From Brucella oryzae (GTDB lineage: Bacteria > Pseudomonadota > Alphaproteobacteria > Rhizobiales > Rhizobiaceae), in the NCBI GenBank assembly GCA_012103035.1, contig JAAVLL010000001.1:1-64000 (forward strand): a stretch of DNA of 64,000 nt. Reading direction: 5' to 3'. This document shows, piece by piece, positions 41,526 to 51,136 of this stretch (positions are counted from its first letter, which is position 1; each line of letters begins with the position of its first letter). Under the pieces are notes generated by a model. That model worked only from the letters and a program-made list of their open reading frames with translations, did not search any database and was not told where the DNA came from. Both the position numbers and the translations under genes were made by a program.

Positions 41526-43015
41526 TATTCGTACTGCTCCCGGTACTTGCGCACGATATGCAGCGCAAAGATGTTCATGATCAGCGTCAGGACGAAAAGC
41601 GTGATGCCGAGTGCAAAGGCCACCAGCGTTTGCGGCGAGTTGAACTCAAGGTCGCCGGTGAGCTGGTTGACGATCTTCACCGTGATAGTGGTCATCGCCT
41701 CGAATGGATTGATATTGATGCGTGCCGCAACACCTGCGGCCAGAACCACGATCATGGTTTCGCCGATAGCACGGGATGCGGTCATCAAAAGCGCGCCGAC
41801 GATGCCCGGCAGAGCAGCCGGAAGGACCACGCGCTTGATGGTTTCGGAGCGGGTTGCGCCAAGGCCGAGCGAACCGTCGCGCAAGGTCCGTGGTACGGCA
41901 GTGATGATGTCGTCCGAAAGCGAGGATACGAAGGGGATAAGCATCACGCCCATGACAAGACCGGCAGTCAGAACGCTCTGCGCCATGATGAAACCCTGAC
42001 CGCCTGCAATGGCAATCGAAAGATCGCGCAGGAAAGGTCCGACAGTCACAAGGGCGAAGAAACCGTAGACGATGCTGGGAATACCGGCCAGAAGCTCAAG
42101 GACCGGCTTTACGACTGTGCGCACTCGGGGCGAAGCATATTCAGCCATATAGATGGCCGAGAACAGCCCCACCGGAACGGCGAACAGCATGGCCACGAGC
42201 GCAATATAGAGCGTACCGGCCAGAAGCGGGATGAGACCGAACTGGCCTGTCTCGCCGCCCGAACCGGCAGCGGCAAAGCGCGGATCCCACACGGTGCCGA
42301 AGAAGAAGTCCCACGGCGAAACAGATTGAAAGAAGCTGATGGTCTGGAACAGCATCGAGCAAATGATGCCGACAGTCGTCAGAATGGCGATGCCGGATGC
42401 GGCGATCAGCCCCAGAGAACGATACGCTCGACATTGTTGCGCGCGCGCATACGGCGGCTGATCGTGGAAAGGCCGAAGATCAGCCCTGCGATTGCGATCA
42501 CCAGGAAACGGCGGAACCGATGGTGTGTGTCAGCGCTGTTGCCTTTTCAGGTAGAGCGCGATCGGTACCATATAGTCCTGGCCTTCGGTGGCGAGCGCTA
42601 CGCCCTTCGATGCCAGAACGGCGCGAGCATCCTGATAGTTCGCCGGGAAGCTCTCCAGTTCCGCAGGCGTCAGCCGGTCAAGCCCATTGGCCAGACCACG
42701 CACCATGCCAAGCTGCAGGCTGCGATTGGTGAAAGAACCGTCTTCAATGGCGTCCGGCAAGCGGGCGGTCGCACTGTGATCGAGATAAACCGACGTTCCA
42801 ACGGCCCAAACAGCGAGGAACAGAACTGCAGGCAACGCAGAAACGAGGAAAACCCACCAGCCATGATAATGCGGGCGGGAATGCATTTTCTCGGTCGGCG
42901 AGGCTTTTGCGGAAGCCGTCTGCGCCCTGTCCAGTGCAACGGCACGCTGACGGCCTATGAAGAATCCGATCAGTCCGATTGCAACGATACTGACGAGAAC
43001 CAGAAAGAAGGACAT
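41525..43015 (-). CDS. pstC: Phosphate ABC transporter permease PstC
   Basis: Permease partner of PstA, about 497 residues. An N-terminal extension with two membrane segments (MSFFLVLVSIVAIGLIGFFIG; WWVFLVSALPAVLFLAVWAV) precedes the permease domain (GTLYIALVAMLFAVPVGLFS, with the EAA loop AVPRTLRDGSLGLGATRSE). The two parts lie in different frames joined through shifts near 42540 and 42420. The extension is common to rhizobial PstC. Confidence 0.9.
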
Positions 43016-43118
43016 TCGATTTCCCCGGTTGCCCTGATAAATGTGGACGGTTTTGAGGTGCAGCTTCCACCCATCCCGCTCCACGCGGATGCGCCTGTCT
43101 TAGGCTGTAGCAAGGAGA

Positions 43119-43149
43119 AGAACGCGGAGATTTGTCTTCCCCGCGTTCT
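43119..43149 (-). terminator. Intercistronic hairpin between pstS and pstC
   Basis: Nine-base-pair stem AGAACGCGG/CCGCGTTCT with a 13-base loop in the 146-bp gap between pstS and pstC. TTCTCCTT follows on the minus strand, a poor T-run. It probably stabilises the pstS 3' end or attenuates the downstream genes rather than ending all transcripts. Confidence 0.55.
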
Positions 43150-43161
43150 ACAGATAAAAAC

Positions 43162-44207
43162 TTACTTCGCAGCCATCGTCTTGCCTTCGGAGAAGGCGGC
43201 GCGCTGTGCTTCACGTTCGGCATCTGGAGCCGGAACCAGACCATATTCGGCGAGCGGGCCGTCAGGACCGATCATCTGGTCGTTCAGGAAGAACTCAACA
43301 TATTCCTTCAGACCCGGGATAACGCCGAGGTGGGCCTTCTTCACATAGAAGAACAGCGGACGGGACACCGGATATTCGCCCGAAGCGACGGTAGCAGCCG
43401 AAGGGGTGATGTCGTTGACGGTCGCAACCTTCAGCTTGTCAGCGTTGTTTTCGTAGAAATAAAGGCCGAAAACGCCAACGCCGGTCTTGTTGGAGTCGAT
43501 GCGGGCCAGCGTTTCGGCATAGTCGCCGTCGATGTCAACTGCCTTGCCGTCCTTGCGCACTGCGATACAGGCCGAAGCGGCAGCCTTGTCGTCAAGACCT
43601 GTCTTCTTGATTTCATCCAAAGCGCCGGAGTGCTTGCAGCCATCGGCAAGAACCTTTCTTCGAAAACTTCACGGGTACCGTGCTTTTCACCCGGAATGTA
43701 GGCCGCAATGTCCCAATCTGGAAGGTTCGGATTGACCTGATTCCACTTGGTGTTCGGATTGTCGACCAGCTTGCCGTCGACGACCAGCTTGGCTGCGAGA
43801 GCCTTGTAGACGTCTTCAGGCTTCAGCTTCCAATCCGGACCCTTGGCATCGGTTGCGAAAACGATGCCATCATAGCCGAAGCGTACTTCCTGAACGTCCT
43901 TGACGCCAGCGTCGATGCACGACTTCAGTTCCGAGTCCTTCATGGCGCGCGATGCATTGGCGATGTCGATGGTGTTTTCACCGACGCCCTTGCAGAATTC
44001 CTTGATGCCTGCGCCCGAGCCGCCCGATTCAACAACCGGCGTCTTGAAGTTCGGGAAGGTTTCACCGAAGGTCTCGGCGACGATCTTTGCGTAAGGTAGA
44101 ACGGTCGAGGAACCGGCAACCTGAATCTGATCGCGCGCCTGAGCGGCGGAAACCGACATAACGGCGGCGATGGCAAGCGCTGCGGTCGAGGAAATCATCT
44201 TGTTCAT
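43162..44207 (-). CDS. pstS: Periplasmic phosphate-binding protein PstS
   Basis: High-affinity phosphate receptor, about 348 residues. It has a signal peptide (MNKMISSTAALAIAAVMSVSAAQA) and phosphate-binding segments: VAGSSTVLPYA, SGGSGAGIKEFCKG and ANASRAMKDSE. A shift at about 43640, near the segment FEERFLADGCKHSG in the restored frame, splits the chain. First gene of the pst-pho operon, with a Pho box 78 bp upstream of its start. Confidence 0.95.
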
Positions 44208-44284
44208 GAGCTGCGGCTCCTGTTGTAAAAGACATATGACGATGTGGCGTCGTTAGCCCTCTACGCGCTCTATATTACATTCAT

Positions 44285-44302
44285 ATGACACTATTGTTAC
44301 AG
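44285..44302 (-). promoter_or_regulatory. Pho box (PhoB-binding site) upstream of pstS
   Basis: On the minus strand CTGTAACAATAGTGTCAT has two direct 7-mers, CTGTAAC and GTGTCAT, with an 11-base period. This matches the PhoB consensus CTGTCAT-N4-CTGTCAT at 11 of 14 fixed positions. It is correctly placed in front of pstS and oriented toward it. Confidence 0.75.
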
Positions 44303-44375
44303 GTTTGTATCAGAGCCGCTTGCCAGTGATTTTGTAGGGTTTTGCCGATCCGTGAACCGGCAAAGATTTCGGGTT

Positions 44376-45539
44376 CTAAAAATGCGGCAAACGCGCACCA
44401 AGAGCTTCAATCCCGGAAACATCGACATTGGCGAAGGCAAAGCGCAGAAACGCGTCCTGTCCTTCACCGAAGAACCGGCCCGGCAAAGTGAGGATGCCAA
44501 GTGACTTCGCAAGGCGTTCGGCAACCGCGACCGATGAAACAGCCGGATAAGGATGGCGGACAAACGCGAAATAGGCCCCGACCGCTTCCACATGCCAGCC
44601 TTCGATATTGGCCATGACCGACCGCAATGCGGAGGCGCGCCTTGCAATCTCACCGCGATTGTCGTCACGCCAGCCGGTCAGGTTCGATGGCGCGCGCGAC
44701 AGCAATCTGCGGCGCGCGGCTGGCGCATATCTGTAGATTGTCCATGACTTTTGCGACGTTCTCGACCATCGCCTGTCCCGCGACAATCGCACCGCCGGTG
44801 TCCCGGAATGCAGAACGACTTTGAGAAGCTGTAAAGTTGGATCAGATGCGACGGCCAGTCCGTCTCGTCAAAAGCCGGTGCGGCGGTTCGTTGGCATCAG
44901 CCAGAAAATCGCGATAGGTCTCGTCCAGAATGAGCCATGTCCCATTGTCGCGGCACAAAGCATAGATCTCCGACAACAGTCCCGCCGGATAAATTGCCCC
45001 GGTTGGGTTGTTTGGAGAAACAAGCGCTAGTGCCACGATACCCGGACGAAGCGCAGCGCGGACATCTTTGATGCTAGGGATGAAACCATCCTGAGCATGA
45101 CACGGCACCGAACCCGAAGCGATGCCGAGCATGTCCAGCGATGAACGATGGTTGAAATAGAACGGATCGGTCGTCAGCACCGTATCACCACTTTGTGCCA
45201 CACACATGATGGCGGCGATAAAGGCCTGATTGCAACCGGATGTAATGTGAACGTTGGAGGCATTGATCTGCGCGCGATAGAGTTGGCCGACATGTGCTGC
45301 ATAAGCCCCGCGCAAAACCTTTTCACCCTCAATCGGACCGTAACCGGCGGAAGCCACCGATCCCGCGGCCTCGCCCAGAAAGCGCAGCATATCGGGGTGC
45401 GGAGGATAACCGGGAACTGCCTGCGACAGGTCGATAAGCGCCCATGCGACCCGTCATAGTCCCGCGCCCAGGCCTGGACAGCCGGGATGGGCGGTGCGGA
45501 AAGGAGATTGATCAGCGGATTGACGGCAGGCAAGGACAT
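44376..45539 (-). CDS. Class I/II pyridoxal-phosphate aminotransferase (frameshifted)
   Basis: Fold-type I aminotransferase of about 389 residues. Visible landmarks are HITSGCNQAFIAAI, LVSPNNPTGAIYP, ILDETYRDF and, in a restored frame, the PLP-lysine region LYSFSKSFCIPGHR. The C-terminus is LTLPGRFFGEGQDAFLRFAFAN. Breaks occur near 45435, 44860 and 44700. The substrate cannot be told. It lies directly upstream of pstS on the same strand, where rhizobia often have phoR, and a weak hairpin (44344-44367) separates it from the Pho box. Confidence 0.82.
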
Positions 45540-45598
45540 TGGCGGCTCCCCATTTTAGCTACCCACTCTTATCGTGATCGCTGGCGTGGTTGAAGCTG

Positions 45599-46023
45599 TT
45601 ATTCGCTTGGACGCGAAAGCACGTAAGCTGCGGAACCGAGCATGAAGATCGTTACTGCTGTTGCCAGCAGCCAGCCGGGCTTCGCCCCCACCAGAACAAG
45701 CCATAGCCGACCGTCATGCCGATACAGGCATAAAGCTTCGCGCGGGGCGGGATGGCTCCGCGCTCGCGCCATTTGATGACGAGTGGACCGAAACGCTGAT
45801 CGGCAAGCAAACGCGCCTCAAACTTCGGTGATGACCGTGCAAAGAACCACGCCGCAAAAATGATGAAGATCGTGGTCGGCATGACCGGCAGGAAAGCACC
45901 AATAATGCCAAGCCCCAGCATGAGGAACCCGAAACAAAGATAGAGTATCCGCTTACCCGCTGAAAGTGCGGGGTGGCAGTCTCGGTTCTGTCTTTTTCGG
46001 GGTGATCCTGCATGGCTTTCCAT
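45599..46023 (-). CDS. YbaN-like DUF454 membrane protein
   Basis: Small inner-membrane protein, about 140 residues. Two hydrophobic segments flank the DUF454 core (YLCFGFLMLGLGIIGAFLP, VMPTTIFIIFAAWFFARSSP), followed by RFGPLVIKWRERGAIPPRAKL. A shift at about 45690 changes the frame; restored, it ends FMLGSAAYVLSRPSE at 45599. The start is either 46023 (main frame) or 46013 (MQDHPEKDR with another shift). The function is unknown. Confidence 0.75.
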
Positions 46024-46577
46024 CGTCTGATCTGAACGCTTATAGCAGGATTCCAGCGCCCCCGTGCAGGCTCTCGGCGGTCAAAGAAACGTCATCCCAC
46101 GGCCTTTCTGCCCCTGTGGATAAGTTTTTGAGGCCGGTAAGGAATTGTGAGACACAGTCAAAAATTGCAATTTTGCCCCGAAATGCCTTATTTCGTCAAC
46201 TTTGCCGATGAAGCTGAAAACTTGCCTTACAAATAAAAATTGCAAACTGCCCTCATCCAATCGGGAACCCGGCAAGCAGCTTTTCTTTCAATCGGCACGC
46301 GAAAACAAGCCATAGCAAAGGCTTGCCGCAGATTCTTAACGAATCGTAAACAGCTTTACAGCAACAACACCAAATCTATCATAATATTCCTTGGTTATGT
46401 TTATGCCTTTAAGTAAACAACGTTCAGTATAGGATGATTTTCCCGATGCGATATAGATTCAATTATCGCACAATGTTCTTATTCGAACCACGCCAGCGCC
46501 ACATTTAGATTCCAGTTCGCGATTGTCTTTCTCAGTGACAACTGTGGGACACCCCGTCAACAACTAGTGGAACTGGC
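46024..46577. other. AT-rich 550-bp intergenic region upstream of rlpA
   Basis: No gene is supported. It holds a single perfect DnaA-box word TGTGGATAA at 46115-46123, a palindrome around 46162-46175 (AAAATTGCAATTTT type), and a CtrA-like site with one mismatch at 46336-46351 (TTAACGAATCGTAAAC). One DnaA box is not enough to call an origin. Confidence 0.4.
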
Positions 46578-46934
46578 ATGACTTTCAAGACCCGTATGGC
46601 TATGCTTGCCGTTGCGGCAACCGGTCTTCTCGCGGCCACCGCAATCGAGGCTTCAGCACAGCAATGCGGCGGTGCCTCCTGGTACGCCCTCACTTCCCGT
46701 ACGGCTTCGGGTGAACGTATGAACCCATCCGGCCTGACCGCAGCGCACCGCACCCTGCCGCTTGGCAGCAAGGTCAAGGTTACCAATCAAAGAAACGGCA
46801 AGTCGCTCGTCGTTCGCATCAATGATCGCGGCCCGTTCATCAAGGGACGCGTCCTCGACCTGTCGAAAGGTGCCGCAAGCCGTCTCGGCTTTATCGGCGC
46901 AGGACACACTAAGGTGTGCTTTACGCGGCTGTAG
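46578..46934 (+). CDS. RlpA-like double-psi beta-barrel protein
   Basis: 118 residues, intact. A cleavable signal peptide ([20 protein letters not shown] region) is followed by a minimal RlpA domain: [36 protein letters not shown] and [20 protein letters not shown]. RlpA proteins are septal lytic transglycosylases acting on naked glycan strands. This one has no SPOR domain, so septal targeting would need another route. The promoter region is the long AT-rich gap upstream. Confidence 0.85.
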   Translation: MTFKTRMAMLAVAATGLLAATAIEASAQQCGGASWYALTSRTASGERMNPSGLTAAHRTLPLGSKVKVTNQRNGKSLVVRINDRGPFIKGRVLDLSKGAASRLGFIGAGHTKVCFTRL

Positions 46935-46958
46935 ACCTACTGACCCACGTCTGTCGAT

Positions 46959-48418
46959 TTATTTACGGTCCAGCCGATCTGTGAACCAGCGGGTCAGTTT
47001 GATCCAGACCTCGTCCTTTTCGGCGGCGTCCTCGATCCCATGTTCAAGATTGGGGTTGTCGTTGACTTCGATCACCACCACGCCGTCGTCCGTTTCCTTC
47101 AGATCGACGCCATAAAGTCCGTCACCGATGCAGCGCGCCGCGCGAAGCCCGGTTTCCAGAACCGCCGGCGGCGCGTCGCCCAGCGCATAGGACCGAAATC
47201 CGCCTTCCAGCGGCTTGCCGCCCGTATCGTGCTTGACGATCTGCCAGTGGTTCTTGGCCATCATATACTGGCAGATGAAAAGCGGCTTTCCGTCCAGAAC
47301 GCCAACCCGCCAATCAAACTTCGTCGGCATGTATTTCTGCGCAAGAAGGAGATCGCTGTCCTCCAGCCATAAAGTGGCAAGTGCTTTCAGTTCGGCAAAA
47401 TCCTTCACCTTCTTCACGCCGCGCGAAAACGACGAATCCGGTATCTTAATGACCATCGGAAAGCCCAGCATATCGGCAGCTCGTTCCAGATCTTCCTCAC
47501 CAGCAATCATCACTGTCGACGGAACAGCCACATCATTGGCCTGCATCAATTCGTGCAGATAAACCTTGTTGGTGCAGCGGATCATGGAAATCGGATCGTC
47601 GATCACCGGCATGTTTTCCTGTTGCGCCCGCCGGGCAAACCGGTAAGTATGATTGGAGATTGAGGTCGTCTCGCGGATGAACAGCGCATCATAATTGGCA
47701 AGCCGTGGCAGATCGCGCTTGCCGATCGGCTCCACTTCCACCCCAAGCCGGGCCGCAATCCTTGCCCAATGCTTCAGCGTCGAGACGGTAGACGGCGGCA
47801 TAGCCTCCTTCGGATCGCACAGAGTTGCGAAGGAATAACGGGCCGGAACCTTCGGGCGTGCGGCGCGCCACTCACGCTGCGTATAGCGGTCAAGTGCCTC
47901 CTCGAAGCGCTCCTTCTGAGCCTTGGAAAACTTCGCGATATTCGCAAAGCCGATCTTCTGGATACGCGCCCATTCACCGGCCTTCACCGTGACTTCCAGC
48001 GACGGCGCGCGAAACCAGTCGAAGAGCAGCCGTCCGAACCGTTCAAATTCGGGATTATCGGCAAGGCCGAAATGCACATGGATCGTTTCCAGCGCTTTTC
48101 CGGATGCTTGCCGAGCGCCTTGTTCAGCATGTCTTCGAGTTCGGGAATGGCATTTTCATAAAGCCGCCGTTCCGACAGGTCGATCATGGTTTCCACGGAT
48201 GGGATGATCCTATGGCCCCGCGCTTCGGCCAGAAGCGAAGCGTAGTATCCGCGGCTCTGATAGGCGTAGGAGCGCGACAGATTGATGATGCGCGGGCGCA
48301 GCTGTCCGTTGAAGAGTGCGGGATGAGCGAGATAATCGCGCGTGGTCATGACCTTGCGTGGCGTCGCCCCATTGTCGATATCCGAGAGGCGCCCCACCAG
48401 AATGACGCAGATCGTCAT
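46959..48418 (-). CDS. RimK-family ATP-grasp ligase
   Basis: About 487 residues. The N-terminal RimK-like pre-ATP-grasp region (RIINLSRSYAYQSRGYYASL, IPSVETMIDLSERRLYE) precedes an ATP-grasp domain with PMVIKIPDSSFSRGVKKV (ATP-binding Lys and glycine loop), a DSDLLLAQKYMPTKFDWRVG strand and the metal-binding VIEVNDNPNLEHG. Such enzymes join an amino acid to a carboxyl group using ATP; the true substrate is unknown. One shift at about 48090. The start ATG overlaps the stop of the GNAT-C39 gene, so the two are translationally coupled and likely work together. Confidence 0.82.
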
Positions 48419-49522
48419 CAGTCCGTCCTTTTTCCAGAATAACGGCGGCCCTGAGCCCATCACTGCCGAACCGTGCGATGCGGTCAAAAATATGGAAAGG
48501 AACAGGGACATTTGCAGCATCGGCAATGGTTTCGCCGAGCTCTTCCTCCACCCAGGGTCGTGAATGAGAATGTGCCGCCCATCTTCACCATGGGCCAGCA
48601 CCCAATGCGGCACTTTCTTGCCGAACATATGGTAACCGCTGACCAGCACGATTACCGCTGCCCCACGACGCAAGGCAGCCAGAATATCGTGCAGCGTGAA
48701 ACCACGATAGTCCACCGGAATGGCATAGGCTTCCGTGCGCTGGCGAAAATCGGTCTGCGCCAGTTGCATGACCTTGCGTTTTTCTTCCGAACGCACCGAT
48801 TGCAGAAAAAGCATATCCTCAATGGATACGATGATCGACGCTTTGAGACCGCGCTCGTGTGCAGCAACTGCAAGCCCGAACGGCTCACATCCGCCCGGCC
48901 CTGACATCATATAGATCGTTGTCGCATCGCGCCAAAGGCGGACTTCCAGCACGGGATCAAGCCGCGTCTCTTGATTATGCCGGGCAAGAACCATCATCAG
49001 GCAGGCCGCACCGCAGGTAAAATCGGTCGTCTGCTCGTAATATGGAAAAGCTGTGACGGGCGAAATGTCACCGCGAACCGTCTTCTCAAAACGCAGCGCA
49101 TCCGAATGGTCCGCGTAGTAATCGAGATAGCGTCCGATGGGCCGGTAACCTTGCCGCTTATACAGCGAAATGGCACGTTCGTTGTCCTCGCGCACTTCCA
49201 GCCGCAGCAACGGACGGTCGTGGTCGTAAGCTGCCATTTCCACCGCCTGCAGCAGAAGTGAGCCGACGCCCTTGATCTTGGCCTCCGGATCGACGGCTAT
49301 CGAGTAAAGTCGCGCAAGCGCGGTGCCTTGACGAAACAGGATCATCGCATAGCCGATGACGGTCCCGTCCACTGTTGCAACGATGGTTTCTGCGGTTGGT
49401 CGCGCAATGAGGGCGCGAAATGAACGACGTGAAATTCGGTCTGTCTCGAAACAGCGCTTTTCGATGCGCAGGAGCGCATCTATGTCGTCTGCCGTGGCCT
49501 TGCGCGTGGTTGCGCCTGTCAT
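48415..49522 (-). CDS. Bifunctional GNAT acetyltransferase / C39-like cysteine peptidase
   Basis: About 369 residues. An N-terminal GNAT domain (ATADDIDALLRIEKRCF; acetyl-CoA loop LYSIAVDPEAKIKGVGSLLL) is fused to a C39-like papain-fold domain with its Cys near residue 170 (EQTTDFTCGAACLMMVL) and its His/Asp region in PHWVLAHGEDGRHILIHDP. Breaks occur near 48560 and near 48430; without them the two neighbours appear falsely fused as one 534-residue frame. It is coupled to the RimK-like gene. The combination suggests trimming plus amide-bond chemistry on peptides; this is a family-level prediction. Confidence 0.8.
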
Positions 49523-49696
49523 CTTTTGGCCTTTGCAAAGAGATCTTACGATCCGGTCGAACACCAACAATTGGCATATTCGCGGCAAAAGACAAGCGCC
49601 CGGACCGTGGCAAAATTATGAGTGATTTTCATCGCCCGATCCGCGTCAGACGGTCGATAAATTCAATTATTAATTGCATTTTTTCAAAATACCCTC

Positions 49697-49712
49697 GTTA
49701 ACCATTAATTAA
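49697..49712 (-). promoter_or_regulatory. Candidate CtrA-binding site 1, divergent promoter region
   Basis: On the minus strand TTAATTAATGGTTAAC fits TTAA-N7-TTAAC at every fixed position. It lies 120 bp upstream of the transglutaminase-like peptidase start and 175 bp upstream of the GNAT-C39 start. Confidence 0.5.
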
Positions 49713-49764
49713 GAAGTCGGGCGATCTCGAGGCGAACCGAATTGACTCCGGACTGTTTCAGACA

Positions 49765-49779
49765 TTAACGTTTCGTTAA
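49765..49779 (+). promoter_or_regulatory. Candidate CtrA-binding site 2, divergent promoter region
   Basis: TTAACGTTTCGTTAA is a TTAA-N7-TTAA palindrome-like site, 38 bases before ATG 49817 and 68 bases from site 1. The pair of sites makes chance occurrence less likely. Confidence 0.5.
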
Positions 49780-49816
49780 TAAATGAGTAAATGGCGAGAG
49801 CCAAAGGGCGTTGAGT

Positions 49817-50437
49817 ATGTTTTGCGTTGTTCGCTCGACCACAAAAATTATGGCAGCCGCCGGTTTCGCGGCTTCGCTGCTGATGGCAAGCTTTGGTGCA
49901 GAAGCCGCTTCCGGCGACTTCATGCAGACCGGCAAGCTGACCTCGCAGCCGATCGGACATTATGAATTCTGCAAGCGCGAAGCCAAGGAATGCGGCATCA
50001 CCAGCCGCGATACCCGTGCGCTGCAGTTGACCCACTCAAACTGGCAGCGCATTGTCGAGATCAATCTTGCTGTCAATGAAAGCATCAAGCCGATGACGGA
50101 CATGGAAATCTACGGCGTCGAGGAATACTGGGCTTACCCGACAACCGTTGGTGACTGTGAAGACTACGTCCTGCTGAAGCAACGCGAATTGCAGAAGGCT
50201 GGAATCCCGATCACCGATCTTCTGATCACCGTCGTTCGCAAGCCGGACGGCGAAGGTCATGCGGTCCTCACAGTTCGCACGGATCGCGGCGACTTCGTTC
50301 TCGACAATCTGACCGACGAAGTCATGCGTTGGAATGAAACGGATTACACCTATCTGAAACGTCAGGCTGCGAACGATACCGGTCGCTGGGTCACCATCGA
50401 AGGCCCGGACAATCTCCTCGTAGGCTCCGTACGCTGA
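49817..50437 (+). CDS. Bacterial transglutaminase-like cysteine peptidase (BTLCP, DUF920)
   Basis: 206 residues, intact. A signal peptide (KIMAAAGFAASLLMASFGAEA) sends it to the periplasm. The transglutaminase-like triad is Cys near residue 114 (TVGDCEDYVLLK), His near 148 (DGEGHAVLTVRT) and Asp near 163 (FVLDNLTDEVMRW). Family members are thought to be proteases or amidases; in Pseudomonas the relative LapG cleaves a surface adhesin. ATG 49817 is preferred to TTG 49811. It is divergent from the GNAT-C39/RimK pair and shares a region with two CtrA-type boxes. Confidence 0.87.
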   Translation: MFCVVRSTTKIMAAAGFAASLLMASFGAEAASGDFMQTGKLTSQPIGHYEFCKREAKECGITSRDTRALQLTHSNWQRIVEINLAVNESIKPMTDMEIYGVEEYWAYPTTVGDCEDYVLLKQRELQKAGIPITDLLITVVRKPDGEGHAVLTVRTDRGDFVLDNLTDEVMRWNETDYTYLKRQAANDTGRWVTIEGPDNLLVGSVR

Positions 50438-50644
50438 CATCGAGACCTCTCCGTTTGGTTTTGAAAATGACCCGGAATGTGCTATTCAGTCCGGGTCTAA
50501 AAGGAGAGGTCGGTGCGGTTAGCCCGATCCCCGTTGCAAAGCGGGTCCTGGCCTTCGCGATTGCTTTCATTTCGGCAGATGCGTCGAGTCCCTTGACCTT
50601 CCACTCCGATGCAATGGTGCATGGGAGAACAAGAGGTCTTGGTT

Positions 50645-51066
50645 ATGAAACAGCAAATCTCCGTCATTACACTTGGTATTGCCGATCTTGAGCGCTCACG
50701 TCGTTTTACGCCGAGGGCTTCGGCTGGGTACCGGTTTTTGAGAATGAAGAAATCATCTTCTATCAAATGAACGGTTTCGTTCTCGGAACCTTCCTGAAAG
50801 CTTCTCTTGAAGCCGACATGAACCGCAGCGGCCTTCTGCAGCCTGGCGCATTTTCTCTTGCACATAATGTGGAACTGAAAGCGGATGTTGCGCCACTAAT
50901 GGACCGGCTGGTTGGAGCCGGCGGCAAACTGTTGCGGCCTGCCGATGCACCGGTCCATGGCGGCTTTCGTGGCTATGTCACCGATCCCGACGATCACGCT
51001 TGGGAAATTGCCTGGAACCCGGCATGGTCCATCGACGAAAATGGCTTTGTAACATTTGGGATATGA
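50645..51066 (+). CDS. VOC-superfamily (glyoxalase/bleomycin-resistance fold) protein
   Basis: About 140 residues. It begins MKQQISVITLGIADLERS and has two beta-alpha-beta-beta-beta modules, ending GGFRGYVTDPDDHAWEIAWN, which carries the usual metal-site Glu. A missing T in the run at about 50706 (RRFYAEGFGWVPVFENEE) breaks the frame. Whether it is a glyoxalase, dioxygenase or binding protein cannot be told. Confidence 0.8.
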
Positions 51067-51079
51067 ACTGATAGATCGG

Positions 51080-51106
51080 CCACAGGGCGCATTTCACGCC
51101 CTGTGG
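51080..51106 (+). terminator. Terminator after the VOC gene
   Basis: CCACAGGGCG and CGCCCTGTGG form a 10-bp stem with a 7-base loop, followed by TTTATAAT. Confidence 0.8.
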
Positions 51107-51136
51107 TTTATAATGACGTGACTATGGGGGCCGCGC

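Noticed and set aside
41558-43348. 596-codon open frame on the plus strand
   Set aside because: Shadow of pstC and the start of the pstS region; composition is Arg/Gln/His-rich nonsense and there is no ribosome site.
46115-46123. Replication origin
   Set aside because: Only one DnaA box, and no neighbouring hemE/parA/repC-type gene; not enough for an origin.
47984-49588. Apparent single 534-residue GNAT-C39-RimK fusion protein
   Set aside because: The frame passes through two breaks (near 48560 and 48090); homologous pairs are two genes with an ATGA overlap at 48415-48418, so the fusion is produced by base losses.
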